The translations under genes were made by a program, and so were the position numbers. Positions 1 to 7,626 of a stretch of 14,198 bases of DNA are shown here, one piece after another. The notes beneath the pieces were generated by a model. That model did no database searches. It worked only from the letters and a program-made list of their open reading frames with translations, and was not told where the DNA came from. Each line of letters begins with the position of its first letter. The stretch's first letter is position 1. The stretch is from an uncultured Bacteroides sp. (GTDB lineage Bacteria; Bacteroidota; Bacteroidia; Bacteroidales; Bacteroidaceae), in assembly GCA_905198575.1 (NCBI GenBank), contig CAJKDC010000077.1, forward strand, positions 1-14,198, given 5' to 3'.

Positions 1-51
1 CCAAGAAAAACAGGACCAGAATCTGTTGTGTTACCATTACACCATAGCCCA
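1..51 (-). tRNA. tRNA-Gln(CTG), partial, cut by the window's left edge
   Basis: Read on the minus strand, the sequence begins with acceptor arm TGGGCTA (51 to 45), then TG, a D arm with GTG/CAC stem around TAATGGTAA, an A, and an anticodon arm ACAGA-TTCTGGT-CCTGT. The loop puts CTG at positions 34-36, which decodes CAG (glutamine). A U at position 1 is also typical of bacterial glutamine tRNAs. The variable loop and the start of the T arm are present; the rest of the T arm and the 3' acceptor strand lie outside the window. The last anticodon-stem pair (31-39) is an A-C mismatch as written. Other tRNA genes may follow off the edge; this cannot be seen here. Confidence 0.88.
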
Positions 52-91
52 ATAATATGCTTTATGTCATTGTCTTTTTGTTTTGACGGTG

Positions 92-121
92 CAAAGGTAC
101 TACTTTTTTTGAATATACAAA
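92..121 (-). promoter_or_regulatory. Bacteroidota-type promoter of the tRNA-Gln gene
   Basis: On the minus strand, TACCTTTG (99 to 92) matches the -7 consensus TAnnTTTG of the Bacteroidota primary sigma factor. TTTG (121 to 118) stands 18 bases upstream and fits the -33 element. Transcription would start a few bases downstream, giving a short leader of about 30 bases before the tRNA. This is the best two-part promoter match in the window apart from the one in front of rel. Confidence 0.7.
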
Positions 122-275
122 CAAATAAGCAAAAAAAATGTTCTATTTTTGTTATTTCTTCGATTTTAATGGGATTTCCAGGCACAAAAGCCTTCAAGAA
201 AGCACCGACTAACTAAAAAAAACAAAAACATAATACATTTCATTAACAATCTTTCGTAGTATTAAGAAAAGCAAG

Positions 276-283
276 TATCTTTG
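276..283 (+). promoter_or_regulatory. Promoter -7 element for the rsfS-ftsH cluster
   Basis: TATCTTTG is an exact match to TAnnTTTG. The -33 position (about 252-256, TTTCG) matches only weakly. The element lies about 46 bases before the rsfS ATG. It overlaps a TTG at 281 that could otherwise be mistaken for the gene's start, which argues for the ATG at 329 instead. Confidence 0.55.
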
Positions 284-328
284 CTCGAAGTAATAGTTTA
301 TCAGAATCTTAATTTAAACAATAACAGA

Positions 329-688
329 ATGAACAAAACAAACATACTAGTAAAAAAAATAGTAGAAGGTATTCAAGAAAAGAAAGGTAAGAACATTGTT
401 ATAGCAGATTTGACAGAAATAGACGATACAATCTGCAATTATTTTATCATCTGCCAGGGAAATTCTCCAAGTCAGGTGCTTGCCATCGTTGACTCAGTAA
501 AGGAGTATGTAAGAAAAGAAACAGGCAACAAAGTTTACGGTGTGGACGGAGTAAAAAATGCTCAATGGGTTGCCATGGACTACAGCGATGTCTTAGTACA
601 TGTTTTCTTGCCTGAAGTGAGAGAGTTCTATAATCTGGAACATTTGTGGGCAGATGCTAAACTGACTTCTGTTCCCGACCTTGACTAA
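329..688 (+). CDS. rsfS: Ribosomal silencing factor RsfS
   Basis: RsfS (DUF143/Iojap family) binds ribosomal protein L14 on the large subunit and blocks joining of the small subunit, damping translation in slow growth or starvation. The 119-residue product is the usual family size and covers the whole domain. Characteristic stretches are DLTEIDDTICNYFIICQGNS (residues 28-46 region), GVDGVKNAQWVAMDYSDVLVH (71-91 region) and FLPEVREFYNLEHLWADA near the end. The ATG at 329 was chosen over an in-frame TTG at 281 because that TTG sits inside a promoter -7 element and the extra residues do not resemble the family. No Shine-Dalgarno is visible, as is usual for this phylum. ftsH begins 25 bases downstream on the same strand, so the two are probably co-transcribed. 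Confidence 0.93.
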   Translation: MNKTNILVKKIVEGIQEKKGKNIVIADLTEIDDTICNYFIICQGNSPSQVLAIVDSVKEYVRKETGNKVYGVDGVKNAQWVAMDYSDVLVHVFLPEVREFYNLEHLWADAKLTSVPDLD

Positions 689-713
689 AATAAATGAATA
701 GCATAGAAAAACG

Positions 714-2744
714 ATGAATAGTAACCAACAAAACAATAAACCTAAAATGAATGTACCAAAACCTAATTTAAGCTGGCTATACATTATTATTATAGCAGCA
801 TTAGGTATACTTTATTTTTCCAGCGACGAAGGAAGTGTAAAAAAGGATGTTTCCTACACCGAATTCAAGGAAATGGTAAACAACAATTATGCAAATAAAA
901 TCATTGCATACGACGATAATACGGTAGATATGTTCATCAAGCCGGAAAATATCGGCGATGTATTTAAAAGTGATTCCAATAAAGTAGGTCGCAGTCCTTC
1001 TGTACATGTACAGATTGGCTCGATGGAAGCCTTCGATAATTTTATTACCGAAGCTCAGAAAGAACAAAAGTTTACGGGCTCTGTCGAATATCAAAAGAAG
1101 AATGATTACTTTGGTATGATATTCTGGAACATTGCTCCTTTCCTATTATTAATTGCCATCTGGATTTTTGCCATGCGACGCATGAGTGGCGGAAGTGGCG
1201 CTGGAGGTCCCGGAGGAGTTTTCAGTGTAGGAAAGAGCAAGGCACAGCTTTTCGAAAAAGGCTCTACACGAGTTACATTTAAAGATGTTGCCGGTCTTGC
1301 TGCTGCCAAACAGGAGGTACAGGAAATTGTAGATTTCCTGAAACAGCCTCAACGATATACAGACCTGGGAGGTAAAATTCCTAAGGGTGCGTTGCTGGTA
1401 GGTCCTCCGGGAACAGGTAAGACATTGCTGGCAAAGGCTGTTGCCGGTGAAGCGGATGTTCCTTTCTTCTCTATTTCGGGTTCCGACTTTGTGGAAATGT
1501 TTGTCGGTGTAGGTGCATCACGCGTACGCGATTTGTTCCGTCAGGCTAAGGAAAAATCACCTTGTATCATTTTTATTGACGAAATTGATGCGGTAGGACG
1601 TGCCCGTGGAAAGAATCCAAGCATGGGCGGAAACGATGAACGCGAAAATACGTTGAACCAGTTGCTTACAGAAATGGACGGTTTTGGCTCGAACAGTGGC
1701 GTTATCATTCTGGCTGCTACCAACCGTGTTGATATTCTGGATAAAGCCTTGCTGCGTGCAGGACGTTTCGACAGACAGATTTATGTAGACCTGCCAGACT
1801 TGAATGAACGTAAAGAAGTATTTGGTGTACATTTGCGTCCTATCAAACTGGACAATACGGTAGATGTTGACTTACTGGCCAGACAGACACCGGGCTTCAG
1901 TGGTGCTGATATAGCCAATGTTTGTAATGAGGCTGCACTGATTGCTGCCAGACATCAGAAGAAGGCTGTTGGAAAAGATGATTTCCTGGCAGCTATCGAC
2001 CGTATCATCGGTGGTTTGGAACGCAAAACCAAGGTAATGACAATGGCCGAAAAACGTACGATTGCACTGCACGAAGCCGGTCATGCCACGATATCATGGT
2101 TCTTGGAGCACGCTAACCCGCTGGTAAAGGTTACCATCGTACCAAGAGGACGGGCATTGGGAGCTGCCTGGTATCTGCCGGAAGAAAGACAGATTACAAC
2201 CAAAGAGCAGATGCTGGACGAAATGTGTGCTACACTGGGAGGTCGTGCTGCCGAGGAGTTGTTCGTAGGCCATATCTCTACAGGAGCCATGAACGACCTT
2301 GAAAGAGTTACCAAGCAGGCTTATGGCATGATTGCATACGCCGGCATGAGTGACAAGCTTCCGAACTTATGTTACTACAGTAACGATGAATACAGTTTCA
2401 GCAAGCCCTACAGCGAAAAGACTGCAGAATTGATAGATAATGAAGTACAGACGATGATTAATGACCAGTACGCACGTGCAAAAGCATTGCTTCAAGAGCA
2501 CGCAGACGGTCATAACAAACTTGCTGAGATGCTGATAGAGAAAGAAGTTATTTTTGCAGACGATGTTGAAAAGATTTTCGGCAAGCGTCCTTGGGTTTCG
2601 CGTTCTGAAGAAATTATGGCAACAGAAGACTCTTCAAAAGAAGCTGAACAGCCTGCTGTTGAAGCTCCTGCCACTGAAGAAGCGCCTAAAGCCCTTGAAG
2701 GAGCGGCTGCAGAGGATTCATCATCCGAAGCTAAAGCTGAATAA
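714..2744 (+). CDS. ftsH: ATP-dependent zinc metalloprotease FtsH
   Basis: FtsH is a membrane-anchored AAA+ protease that extracts and degrades misfolded membrane proteins and some regulatory proteins. Two membrane segments are visible (about residues 19-36 and 134-152) with a roughly 100-residue extracytoplasmic domain between them. The AAA domain has Walker A GPPGTGKT (230-237), Walker B IIFIDE (285-290) and the second region of homology with arginine fingers R348 and R351. The peptidase zinc site is HEAGH (453-457) with a likely third ligand D528. At 676 residues it is slightly longer than the E. coli protein. The last 40 or so residues form a low-complexity tail rich in Glu, Ala, Pro and Ser. 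All catalytic residues are present. It lies 25 bases after rsfS; a long hairpin separates it from cdsA. Confidence 0.97.
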   Translation: MNSNQQNNKPKMNVPKPNLSWLYIIIIAALGILYFSSDEGSVKKDVSYTEFKEMVNNNYANKIIAYDDNTVDMFIKPENIGDVFKSDSNKVGRSPSVHVQIGSMEAFDNFITEAQKEQKFTGSVEYQKKNDYFGMIFWNIAPFLLLIAIWIFAMRRMSGGSGAGGPGGVFSVGKSKAQLFEKGSTRVTFKDVAGLAAAKQEVQEIVDFLKQPQRYTDLGGKIPKGALLVGPPGTGKTLLAKAVAGEADVPFFSISGSDFVEMFVGVGASRVRDLFRQAKEKSPCIIFIDEIDAVGRARGKNPSMGGNDERENTLNQLLTEMDGFGSNSGVIILAATNRVDILDKALLRAGRFDRQIYVDLPDLNERKEVFGVHLRPIKLDNTVDVDLLARQTPGFSGADIANVCNEAALIAARHQKKAVGKDDFLAAIDRIIGGLERKTKVMTMAEKRTIALHEAGHATISWFLEHANPLVKVTIVPRGRALGAAWYLPEERQITTKEQMLDEMCATLGGRAAEELFVGHISTGAMNDLERVTKQAYGMIAYAGMSDKLPNLCYYSNDEYSFSKPYSEKTAELIDNEVQTMINDQYARAKALLQEHADGHNKLAEMLIEKEVIFADDVEKIFGKRPWVSRSEEIMATEDSSKEAEQPAVEAPATEEAPKALEGAAAEDSSSEAKAE

Positions 2745-2750
2745 TCCTAT

Positions 2751-2790
2751 ATACAATTGTCATCTTGTTCAAACAGGGTGACAATTGTAT
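2751..2790. terminator. Long hairpin between ftsH and cdsA (terminator or attenuator)
   Basis: The arms ATACAATTGTCA (2751-2762) and TGACAATTGTAT (2779-2790) are perfect reverse complements over 12 bases. The inner bases continue the stem through T-G, C-G, T-G, T-A, G-C and T-A pairs, leaving a tiny TCAA loop, for about 18 pairs in all. The hairpin starts six bases after the ftsH stop codon. It is not followed by a long U run, only ATTTCTGCTT, so termination may be partial. Alternatives are an mRNA-stability element or a protein-binding palindrome. Confidence 0.6.
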
Positions 2791-2826
2791 TTCTGCTTGA
2801 ATATAAACCCTAAAACATACACTACC

Positions 2827-3666
2827 GTGAAAAACAATTTTATACTACGGGCTATTACAGGATTCATTTTTGTAATGATACTGGTAGGATGTATCATTGG
2901 CGGACCGATTTCGTTTACGATTTTGTTCTGTGTAATTACAGCACTTTCAATCAACGAGTTTGCCACCATCATTGGACAGAATAATGAGATACAGATAAAC
3001 AGACGTATTTGTATCTTGGCCGGAATCTTCATGTTTCTTGCTTTTGGATACATCGGACTTGTACCAAGAAGGAATGAGGTATTCATCCCTTATTTATTGC
3101 TGCTGCTCTATATATTCATAAGCGAGCTTTACATGAAAAAGAAGAATCCGGTTTACAACTGGGCATACTCTATGATGAGCCAAGTATACATAGCACTGCC
3201 ATTCTCTCTGCTGAATATCCTGGCTTATTACAGTTTGGACGGACAAACCGTTTCCGGATACACTCCTATCCTGCCGCTCTCTATTTTCATTTTCAACTGG
3301 GTTAATGATACAGGAGCCTACTGCACGGGAATGCTTTTCGGAAAACACCGTCTGTTTGAGCGCATCTCACCTAAAAAATCATGGGAAGGATCAATCGGTG
3401 GAGGTATTTTCAGTATCCTGGCAGCATGGGGAATGAGCCATTTTTTCCCTTTCATGAGCCTGTGGGTATGGATTGGATTAGGTCTTACGGTTGTAGTGTT
3501 CGGTACGTGGGGGGATTTGACAGAATCTCTGTTAAAACGAAGTCTGGGTATTAAAGATTCAGGAAACATTCTTCCGGGACACGGAGGCATGCTGGACCGT
3601 TTTGACAGCACACTGATGGCAGTACCTGCTGCTGTAATTTATTTGTATATAGTATCTTTATGCTGA
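2827..3666 (+). CDS. cdsA: Phosphatidate cytidylyltransferase (CDP-diacylglycerol synthase)
   Basis: CdsA makes CDP-diacylglycerol from phosphatidic acid and CTP, the branch point of phospholipid synthesis, in the inner membrane. The 279-residue product is made of successive hydrophobic segments. It carries the full family signature near the C-terminus (about residues 234-260): SLLKRSLG, then KDSGNILPGHGG, then MLDRFD, including the Lys-Asp pair and the terminal Asp-Arg-Phe-Asp. I chose the GTG at 2827, which gives the N-terminus VKNNFILRAITGFIF typical of a first membrane helix. The longer frame opening with TTG at 2785 would begin inside the right arm of the hairpin. The gene is probably read with ftsH, at least partly, and ends just before a bidirectional terminator. 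Confidence 0.92.
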   Translation: MKNNFILRAITGFIFVMILVGCIIGGPISFTILFCVITALSINEFATIIGQNNEIQINRRICILAGIFMFLAFGYIGLVPRRNEVFIPYLLLLLYIFISELYMKKKNPVYNWAYSMMSQVYIALPFSLLNILAYYSLDGQTVSGYTPILPLSIFIFNWVNDTGAYCTGMLFGKHRLFERISPKKSWEGSIGGGIFSILAAWGMSHFFPFMSLWVWIGLGLTVVVFGTWGDLTESLLKRSLGIKDSGNILPGHGGMLDRFDSTLMAVPAAVIYLYIVSLC

Positions 3667-3682
3667 TAAAAATAGAAATAGA

Positions 3683-3724
3683 AAACGAGCCTTTACACTA
3701 CTAAATAGCAGCAAAGGCTCGTTT
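3683..3724. terminator. Bidirectional terminator between convergent cdsA and lpxB
   Basis: AAACGAGCCTTT (3683-3694) and AAAGGCTCGTTT (3713-3724) are perfect 12-base reverse complements around an 18-base loop. The stem ends in A/T runs on both sides, so it has the form of an intrinsic terminator in either direction. It lies 16 bases after the cdsA stop and 23 bases from the lpxB stop, exactly where two convergent transcripts meet. Confidence 0.82.
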
Positions 3725-3747
3725 CCTATATATACTATATTGATAAA

Positions 3748-4881
3748 TCATCGCTCTCTCAGCAACCTTACCATGATTTCTGCCGCACGTGAAGAAGCAC
3801 CTTCGGGGCCCAGTATTTCAGCCATTTCTTCATATCCGTCCAAAACTCCCTGACGATAAATTTTATTGTTTAACAAGGCTTTCAGCTCCAGTTCTACATT
3901 CAACGCTGTCATTTCATCGGCAACTAATTCGGAAACTACTTTTTTACCCCGAATAAGGTTTACCAATGATATATAAGGTACTTTCAGCAACAATTTACGA
4001 AGCAAAGCTACAACTTTCCCTGCTGCTGTATAGTAGCAGACTACCTGAGGAACACGGAACAAAGCAGTTTCGAGTGTAGCTGTTCCCGAAGTAACAATGG
4101 CAGCATCGGCATGCGAAAGCAATGCGTAAGTCTCTCCGAATACCAGTTTTACATGTAAAGGCAAAAAAGCCTTATAGTATTCTTTATCGATTGCTGGAGC
4201 TCCGGCAACTACAAACTGACAGGCAGGAAACTTATTTACCACCTGCATCATAACCGATAAATTATCCTTTATCTCCTGCTTTCTACTACCGGCCAATACA
4301 GCTACAATCGGTTTATCAGACAAAGCATGACGGGCACAAAATTCCGACATCGTTTCCGTATAAGAACGCTTAAAAGCTTCTACTGCATCCACACAAGGAT
4401 TACCGATATAGTGTATCGGATAATCATGTTTTTTGAAGAAATCCACTTCAAATGGCAGTATGGAAAAGAGTTCGTCCACATCATGTTTAATATTATGTAT
4501 GCGATGCTCTTTCCATGCCCAGATTTTAGGAGAAATATAGTAATAGACAGGAATGCTTGTCTTTTTCTTTATAAATTCAGCGATTTTCAGATTAAAGCCC
4601 GGATAATCTACCAGAATCACAACATCCGGCTGCCAGCGCAAAATATCACGCTTACATAAATCCATGTTTCCAAAAATTTCCCGCAAATGAAGCAATACAG
4701 GAATAAAGCCCATATAGGCCATATCCTTATAATGCTTAACCAGCGTTCCTCCTACAGCTTTCATCAAATCGCCACCGAAAAAACGGAACTGAGCATCATT
4801 GTCTTTCTGCAGGACTGATTTCATCAAGTTTGAAGCATGCAAATCACCAGAGGCTTCACCTACAATCAAATAATATTTCAT
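3748..4881 (-). CDS. lpxB: Lipid-A-disaccharide synthase
   Basis: LpxB (glycosyltransferase family 19) joins UDP-2,3-diacylglucosamine to lipid X, forming the disaccharide core of lipid A at the inner membrane's cytoplasmic face. The 377 residues match the usual length of about 380. Family landmarks are GEASGD (8-13) at the N-terminus, MAYMGF (54-59), VDYPGFN (91-97) holding the probable catalytic-region Asp92, ISPKIWAWK (116-124), AGSRKQEI (197-204) with a conserved Arg200, and TSGTATLE (264-271) in the nucleotide-sugar binding half. The ATG overlaps the surE stop as ATGA, which implies translational coupling and one transcript. The gene ends at the terminator shared with cdsA. Its presence shows an LPS- or LOS-bearing Gram-negative envelope. 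Confidence 0.96.
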   Translation of the reverse strand: MKYYLIVGEASGDLHASNLMKSVLQKDNDAQFRFFGGDLMKAVGGTLVKHYKDMAYMGFIPVLLHLREIFGNMDLCKRDILRWQPDVVILVDYPGFNLKIAEFIKKKTSIPVYYYISPKIWAWKEHRIHNIKHDVDELFSILPFEVDFFKKHDYPIHYIGNPCVDAVEAFKRSYTETMSEFCARHALSDKPIVAVLAGSRKQEIKDNLSVMMQVVNKFPACQFVVAGAPAIDKEYYKAFLPLHVKLVFGETYALLSHADAAIVTSGTATLETALFRVPQVVCYYTAAGKVVALLRKLLLKVPYISLVNLIRGKKVVSELVADEMTALNVELELKALLNNKIYRQGVLDGYEEMAEILGPEGASSRAAEIMVRLLRER

Positions 4882-5651
4882 AAGCTAAGATTCCACTGTT
4901 TCATGTTTTCCATCAACTTATAGGCTGTAACGTCTATCTGCACGGGAGTTATTGCTACATATCCATGATTTAAAGCCCAATGGTCAGAGTCTTCGGCATC
5001 CGGTTCCTGATTGATAAACTCACCGGTCAGCCAAAAATAATTGGACTTACGGGGATGAGCACAGGTTACAAACTCACCGCTCCAGATACCTTTTGTCTGG
5101 CGGCATACTTTTATACCTTTGAAGTTAGCGGCAACCGGGAAATTAACATTCAGGCAAGTACCTTCGGGCAGACCGTTTTTCAAGACTTCACGAACAATTA
5201 GCTGTATTGCCGGAAAAAGTGATTCAAAATCGGCATCCGCAGCATGGTTACACAGCGAAAAGCCTATTGACTTTATTTTTTTCAGACAACCTTCGATAAC
5301 TACTCCCATTGTTCCGGAGTAATGTACATTCACCGATGAATTATCTCCATGATTTATTCCTCCAATTACGAGGTCTGGAGTACGTGGAACAATAGAATGC
5401 AAGGCAACTTTGATACAATCAACCGGAGTACCATTACATTTATATATAACAAGTCCTTCTTCTTCTGTCAATTTCGAGTAGCACAAAGGGTGTTCACTGG
5501 TTATAGCACAAGCAGATCCAGAACGGGGTCCATCCGGTGCAACTACAATTAAATCCCCTATCGGACGCAAAGCTTTAATCAGTTCGTTAATACCTTTAGC
5601 TTCTACTCCATCATCATTGGACAATAAGATTAACGGTCTTTCTTTTTCCAT
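4878..5651 (-). CDS. surE: 5'/3'-nucleotidase SurE
   Basis: SurE is a metal-dependent phosphatase that removes phosphate from nucleoside 5'- and 3'-monophosphates, linked in other bacteria to stationary-phase survival. The 257-residue product has the family's metal site: SNDDG (11-15) with Asp13 and Asp14, Ser44 in GPRSGSACAIT, and Asn100 in GGINHGDNSS. The conserved YSGTMGVVIEG block (111-121) is also present. The ATG start at 5651 gives MEKERPLILLSNDDG, the usual short lead into the first strand. It is the first gene of a two-gene minus-strand unit with lpxB, the stop and start codons overlapping by four bases. No functional tie to lipid A synthesis is evident, so the pairing is probably only an arrangement of housekeeping genes. 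Confidence 0.95.
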   Translation of the reverse strand: MEKERPLILLSNDDGVEAKGINELIKALRPIGDLIVVAPDGPRSGSACAITSEHPLCYSKLTEEEGLVIYKCNGTPVDCIKVALHSIVPRTPDLVIGGINHGDNSSVNVHYSGTMGVVIEGCLKKIKSIGFSLCNHAADADFESLFPAIQLIVREVLKNGLPEGTCLNVNFPVAANFKGIKVCRQTKGIWSGEFVTCAHPRKSNYFWLTGEFINQEPDAEDSDHWALNHGYVAITPVQIDVTAYKLMENMKQWNLSL

Positions 5652-5676
5652 AATTTCTCATTTTTTAAATCAGGCA

Positions 5677-5704
5677 TAAAGATACGATGATTCTTGCAAC
5701 CAAA
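5677..5704 (-). promoter_or_regulatory. Possible promoter of surE-lpxB
   Basis: On the minus strand TATCTTTA (5684 to 5677) differs from TAnnTTTG only in the last base, and TTTG (5704 to 5701) lies 16 bases upstream, closer than the usual 19 or so. The position, about 25 bases before the surE ATG, is suitable. The imperfect match and short spacing make this tentative. Confidence 0.35.
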
Positions 5705-5817
5705 CATCATGTGTAACCATTTTTTCATCTATATTTCAAGCCTATACAATTTTATAAACCTCTTAAAAACAAATCTTAATGATTCTTTTTTCAGTACCAG
5801 AATAGAAAAGAAATGCC

Positions 5818-5825
5818 TATCTTTG
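5818..5825 (+). promoter_or_regulatory. Promoter -7 element for the parA-parB-DUF5683-mltD cluster
   Basis: TATCTTTG exactly matches TAnnTTTG. I see no convincing TTG-type -33 element at the expected distance. It would give a leader of a little over 100 bases before parA, and that leader contains the two DnaA-box-like sequences at 5837-5865. The stretch just upstream (about 5730-5790) is very A/T rich. Confidence 0.5.
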
Positions 5826-5836
5826 CCACGCACTAG

Positions 5837-5865
5837 TTATTAACAAAACACGCAACTTATCAACA
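5837..5865 (+). promoter_or_regulatory. Two DnaA-box-like sequences in the parA leader
   Basis: TTATTAACA (5837-5845) and TTATCAACA (5857-5865) both fit the relaxed DnaA-box form TTATnnACA. The second differs from the canonical TTATCCACA by one base. They are in the same orientation, 20 bases apart start to start, about two helical turns. They lie just downstream of the candidate parA promoter. Binding is inferred from sequence alone. Confidence 0.35.
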
Positions 5866-5945
5866 GAACCAATAAAGTGTGCTGCATTTTATTAGGTCCT
5901 GTCAGCGATTATTCGTTAATTCGCACTCAGATTAAATTGATGATT

Positions 5946-6713
5946 ATGGGAAAAATTATTGCTTTGGCCAATCAAAAAGGCGGGGTAGGAAAAACTACTA
6001 CTACTATAAATTTGGCCGCTTCTTTGGCTACTCTCGAAAAAAAAGTACTCGTTGTCGATGCTGACCCACAGGCCAATGCATCTTCAGGACTGGGAGTAGA
6101 TCTGAAGGATATTGAATGCTCCATTTACGAATGCCTGATTAACAAAGCTGATATCCGGGAAGCAATTTACACGACCGATATTGACGGATTAGACATCATC
6201 CCTTCACACATCGACCTGGTAGGAGCCGAAATAGAAATGCTCAACCTGGAAGACCGTGAAAAAATCATGAAACAGGCATTAAACAGCATGAAAGATGAAT
6301 ACGACTACATTTTAATTGACTGCTCTCCTTCTTTAGGACTGATTACCATCAATGCACTTACGGCAGCCGACTCGGTCATCATCCCCGTACAATGTGAGTA
6401 TTTTGCACTGGAAGGAATCAGCAAACTGCTGAACACAATTAAAATCATTAAATCAAAACTGAATCCGGCGCTGGAAATTGAAGGATTCCTGTTGACCATG
6501 TTCGATTCACGCCTGAGACTGGCTAATCAAATATACGATGAGGTTAAAAGACACTTCCAGGAACTGGTTTTCAAAACGATTATTCAGCGTAATGTAAAAT
6601 TAAGTGAGGCTCCCAGTCATGGAATACCGGCAATACTATATGATGCCGACTCAACCGGAGCTAAAAACCATCTGGCACTGGCCCAGGAAATTATAACACA
6701 TAACAGTAAATAA
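5946..6713 (+). CDS. parA: Chromosome-partitioning ATPase ParA (Soj)
   Basis: ParA is the DNA-binding ATPase that, with ParB at parS sites, moves newly replicated origin regions apart. The 255-residue product has the deviant Walker A box KGGVGKTT (11-18) with signature Lys11 and catalytic Lys16, then VVDADPQANASSGLG (switch I region) and the Walker B strand YILIDCSPSLG. The length and the lack of an N-terminal helix-turn-helix are those of chromosomal Soj-type ParA, unlike longer plasmid type Ia proteins. I take the ATG at 5946 (MGKIIALANQKGG); an ATG two codons upstream (5940) is equally in frame, and a longer GTG-type frame opening at 5877 adds residues with no family resemblance. parB starts five bases after the stop. 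Confidence 0.95.
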   Translation: MGKIIALANQKGGVGKTTTTINLAASLATLEKKVLVVDADPQANASSGLGVDLKDIECSIYECLINKADIREAIYTTDIDGLDIIPSHIDLVGAEIEMLNLEDREKIMKQALNSMKDEYDYILIDCSPSLGLITINALTAADSVIIPVQCEYFALEGISKLLNTIKIIKSKLNPALEIEGFLLTMFDSRLRLANQIYDEVKRHFQELVFKTIIQRNVKLSEAPSHGIPAILYDADSTGAKNHLALAQEIITHNSK

Positions 6714-6718
6714 ATACT

Positions 6719-7618
6719 ATGGCAGTACAGAAAAAATTTGCATTAGGTAGAGGGCTTGATGCCTTGATTTCAAACGAAGAGATCAAGACTTCCGGTTCAT
6801 CTTCCATCAACGAAATAGAACTTGACAAGATTCAGGTCAATCCCAACCAGCCACGCCGCGAATTTGACCCTATTGCCTTACAAGAACTTGCCGACTCCAT
6901 TGCTGAAATAGGTATCATACAACCTATCACGCTCAGACAGCTGGGCGAAGACTCTTATCAGATCATCGCAGGCGAAAGACGTTACCGTGCTTCTATACAA
7001 GCCGGACTTAAAACAATTCCAGCTTATATCCGCACAGCAAACGATGAGCATGTCATGGAAATGGCTCTTATCGAAAACATCCAGCGTGAGGACCTAAATG
7101 CCCTGGAGGTTGCATTGGCATACCAGCATCTTATCGAGCAGTACGAACTTACACAAGAACGTCTGAGTGAAAGAGTTGGTAAAAAACGAACAACAATTGC
7201 AAATTACCTGAGACTTTTAAAATTACCGGCTCAGATTCAGGTCGCACTGAAAAACAAAGAGATTGACATGGGCCATGCAAGAGCCTTACTGGCTTTGGAC
7301 GACCCTAAAGCTCAAATCAAAATCTTCAACGAAATTATCAGCCAGAATTATTCTGTCCGCAAAGTTGAAGAAATGGTTAAAGCCTTGTCGTGCGGAGAGA
7401 GCGTAGAGTCGAATGGAAAAAAAATAACTCCGAAAGGTGCAAAACTTTCGGAAGCATATACACTGCTGCAAGATCACCTTTGTGGATTCTTTGGAGCAAA
7501 GGTACAATTGTCATGCAGTGCAAAGGGAAAAGGAAAAATCAGCATCCCGTTTGAAAATGATGCAGAGTTGGAACGCATCATGGAAATACTGGATGCCACA
7601 AAAAGAAACGAACAATAA
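6719..7618 (+). CDS. parB: Chromosome-partitioning protein ParB (Spo0J)
   Basis: ParB binds centromere-like parS sites near the replication origin, spreads as a CTP-dependent DNA clamp and stimulates ParA. The 299-residue product opens with the ParA-stimulating motif GRGLDALI (10-17). The ParB/Srx nucleotide-binding domain follows, with IIQPITLR (66-73), GERRYRAS (85-92) and ENIQREDLNALE (119-130). A helix-turn-helix lies around residues 144-168 (LTQERLSERVGKKRTTIANYL), and a C-terminal dimerisation region ends the protein. It sits five bases after parA, eight bases before the DUF5683 gene. No parS-like 16-base palindrome was found in the window by eye, so the binding sites are presumably elsewhere near the origin. 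Confidence 0.95.
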   Translation: MAVQKKFALGRGLDALISNEEIKTSGSSSINEIELDKIQVNPNQPRREFDPIALQELADSIAEIGIIQPITLRQLGEDSYQIIAGERRYRASIQAGLKTIPAYIRTANDEHVMEMALIENIQREDLNALEVALAYQHLIEQYELTQERLSERVGKKRTTIANYLRLLKLPAQIQVALKNKEIDMGHARALLALDDPKAQIKIFNEIISQNYSVRKVEEMVKALSCGESVESNGKKITPKGAKLSEAYTLLQDHLCGFFGAKVQLSCSAKGKGKISIPFENDAELERIMEILDATKRNEQ

Positions 7619-7626
7619 ACAAGTCA

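Noticed and set aside
28..216. 62-residue plus-strand frame near the left edge
   Set aside because: It runs antisense through the tRNA-Gln gene and its promoter and has low-complexity composition.
281..328. Upstream TTG start extending RsfS by 16 residues
   Set aside because: The TTG lies inside the -7 promoter element and the extra residues do not fit the family; the ATG at 329 gives a normal-length protein.
2785..2826. TTG start extending CdsA by 14 residues
   Set aside because: It would begin within the right arm of the hairpin, and the GTG at 2827 gives a proper first membrane helix.
3785..3800. parS-like palindrome around CACGTG in lpxB
   Set aside because: Only about 11 of 16 bases match TGTTTCACGTGAAACA and the match lies in conserved coding sequence; other CACGTG or GCACGTG spots are likewise in coding sequence without the flanks.
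5652..5945. surE-parA gap as a complete replication origin
   Set aside because: Only two DnaA-box-like sites are visible, dnaA is not in the window, and skew cannot be assessed; kept as a regulatory observation only.
7503..7514. TACAATTGTCAT in parB repeats the arm of the ftsH-cdsA hairpin
   Set aside because: It encodes ordinary ParB residues, has no partner arm nearby, and is a single short match likely due to chance.
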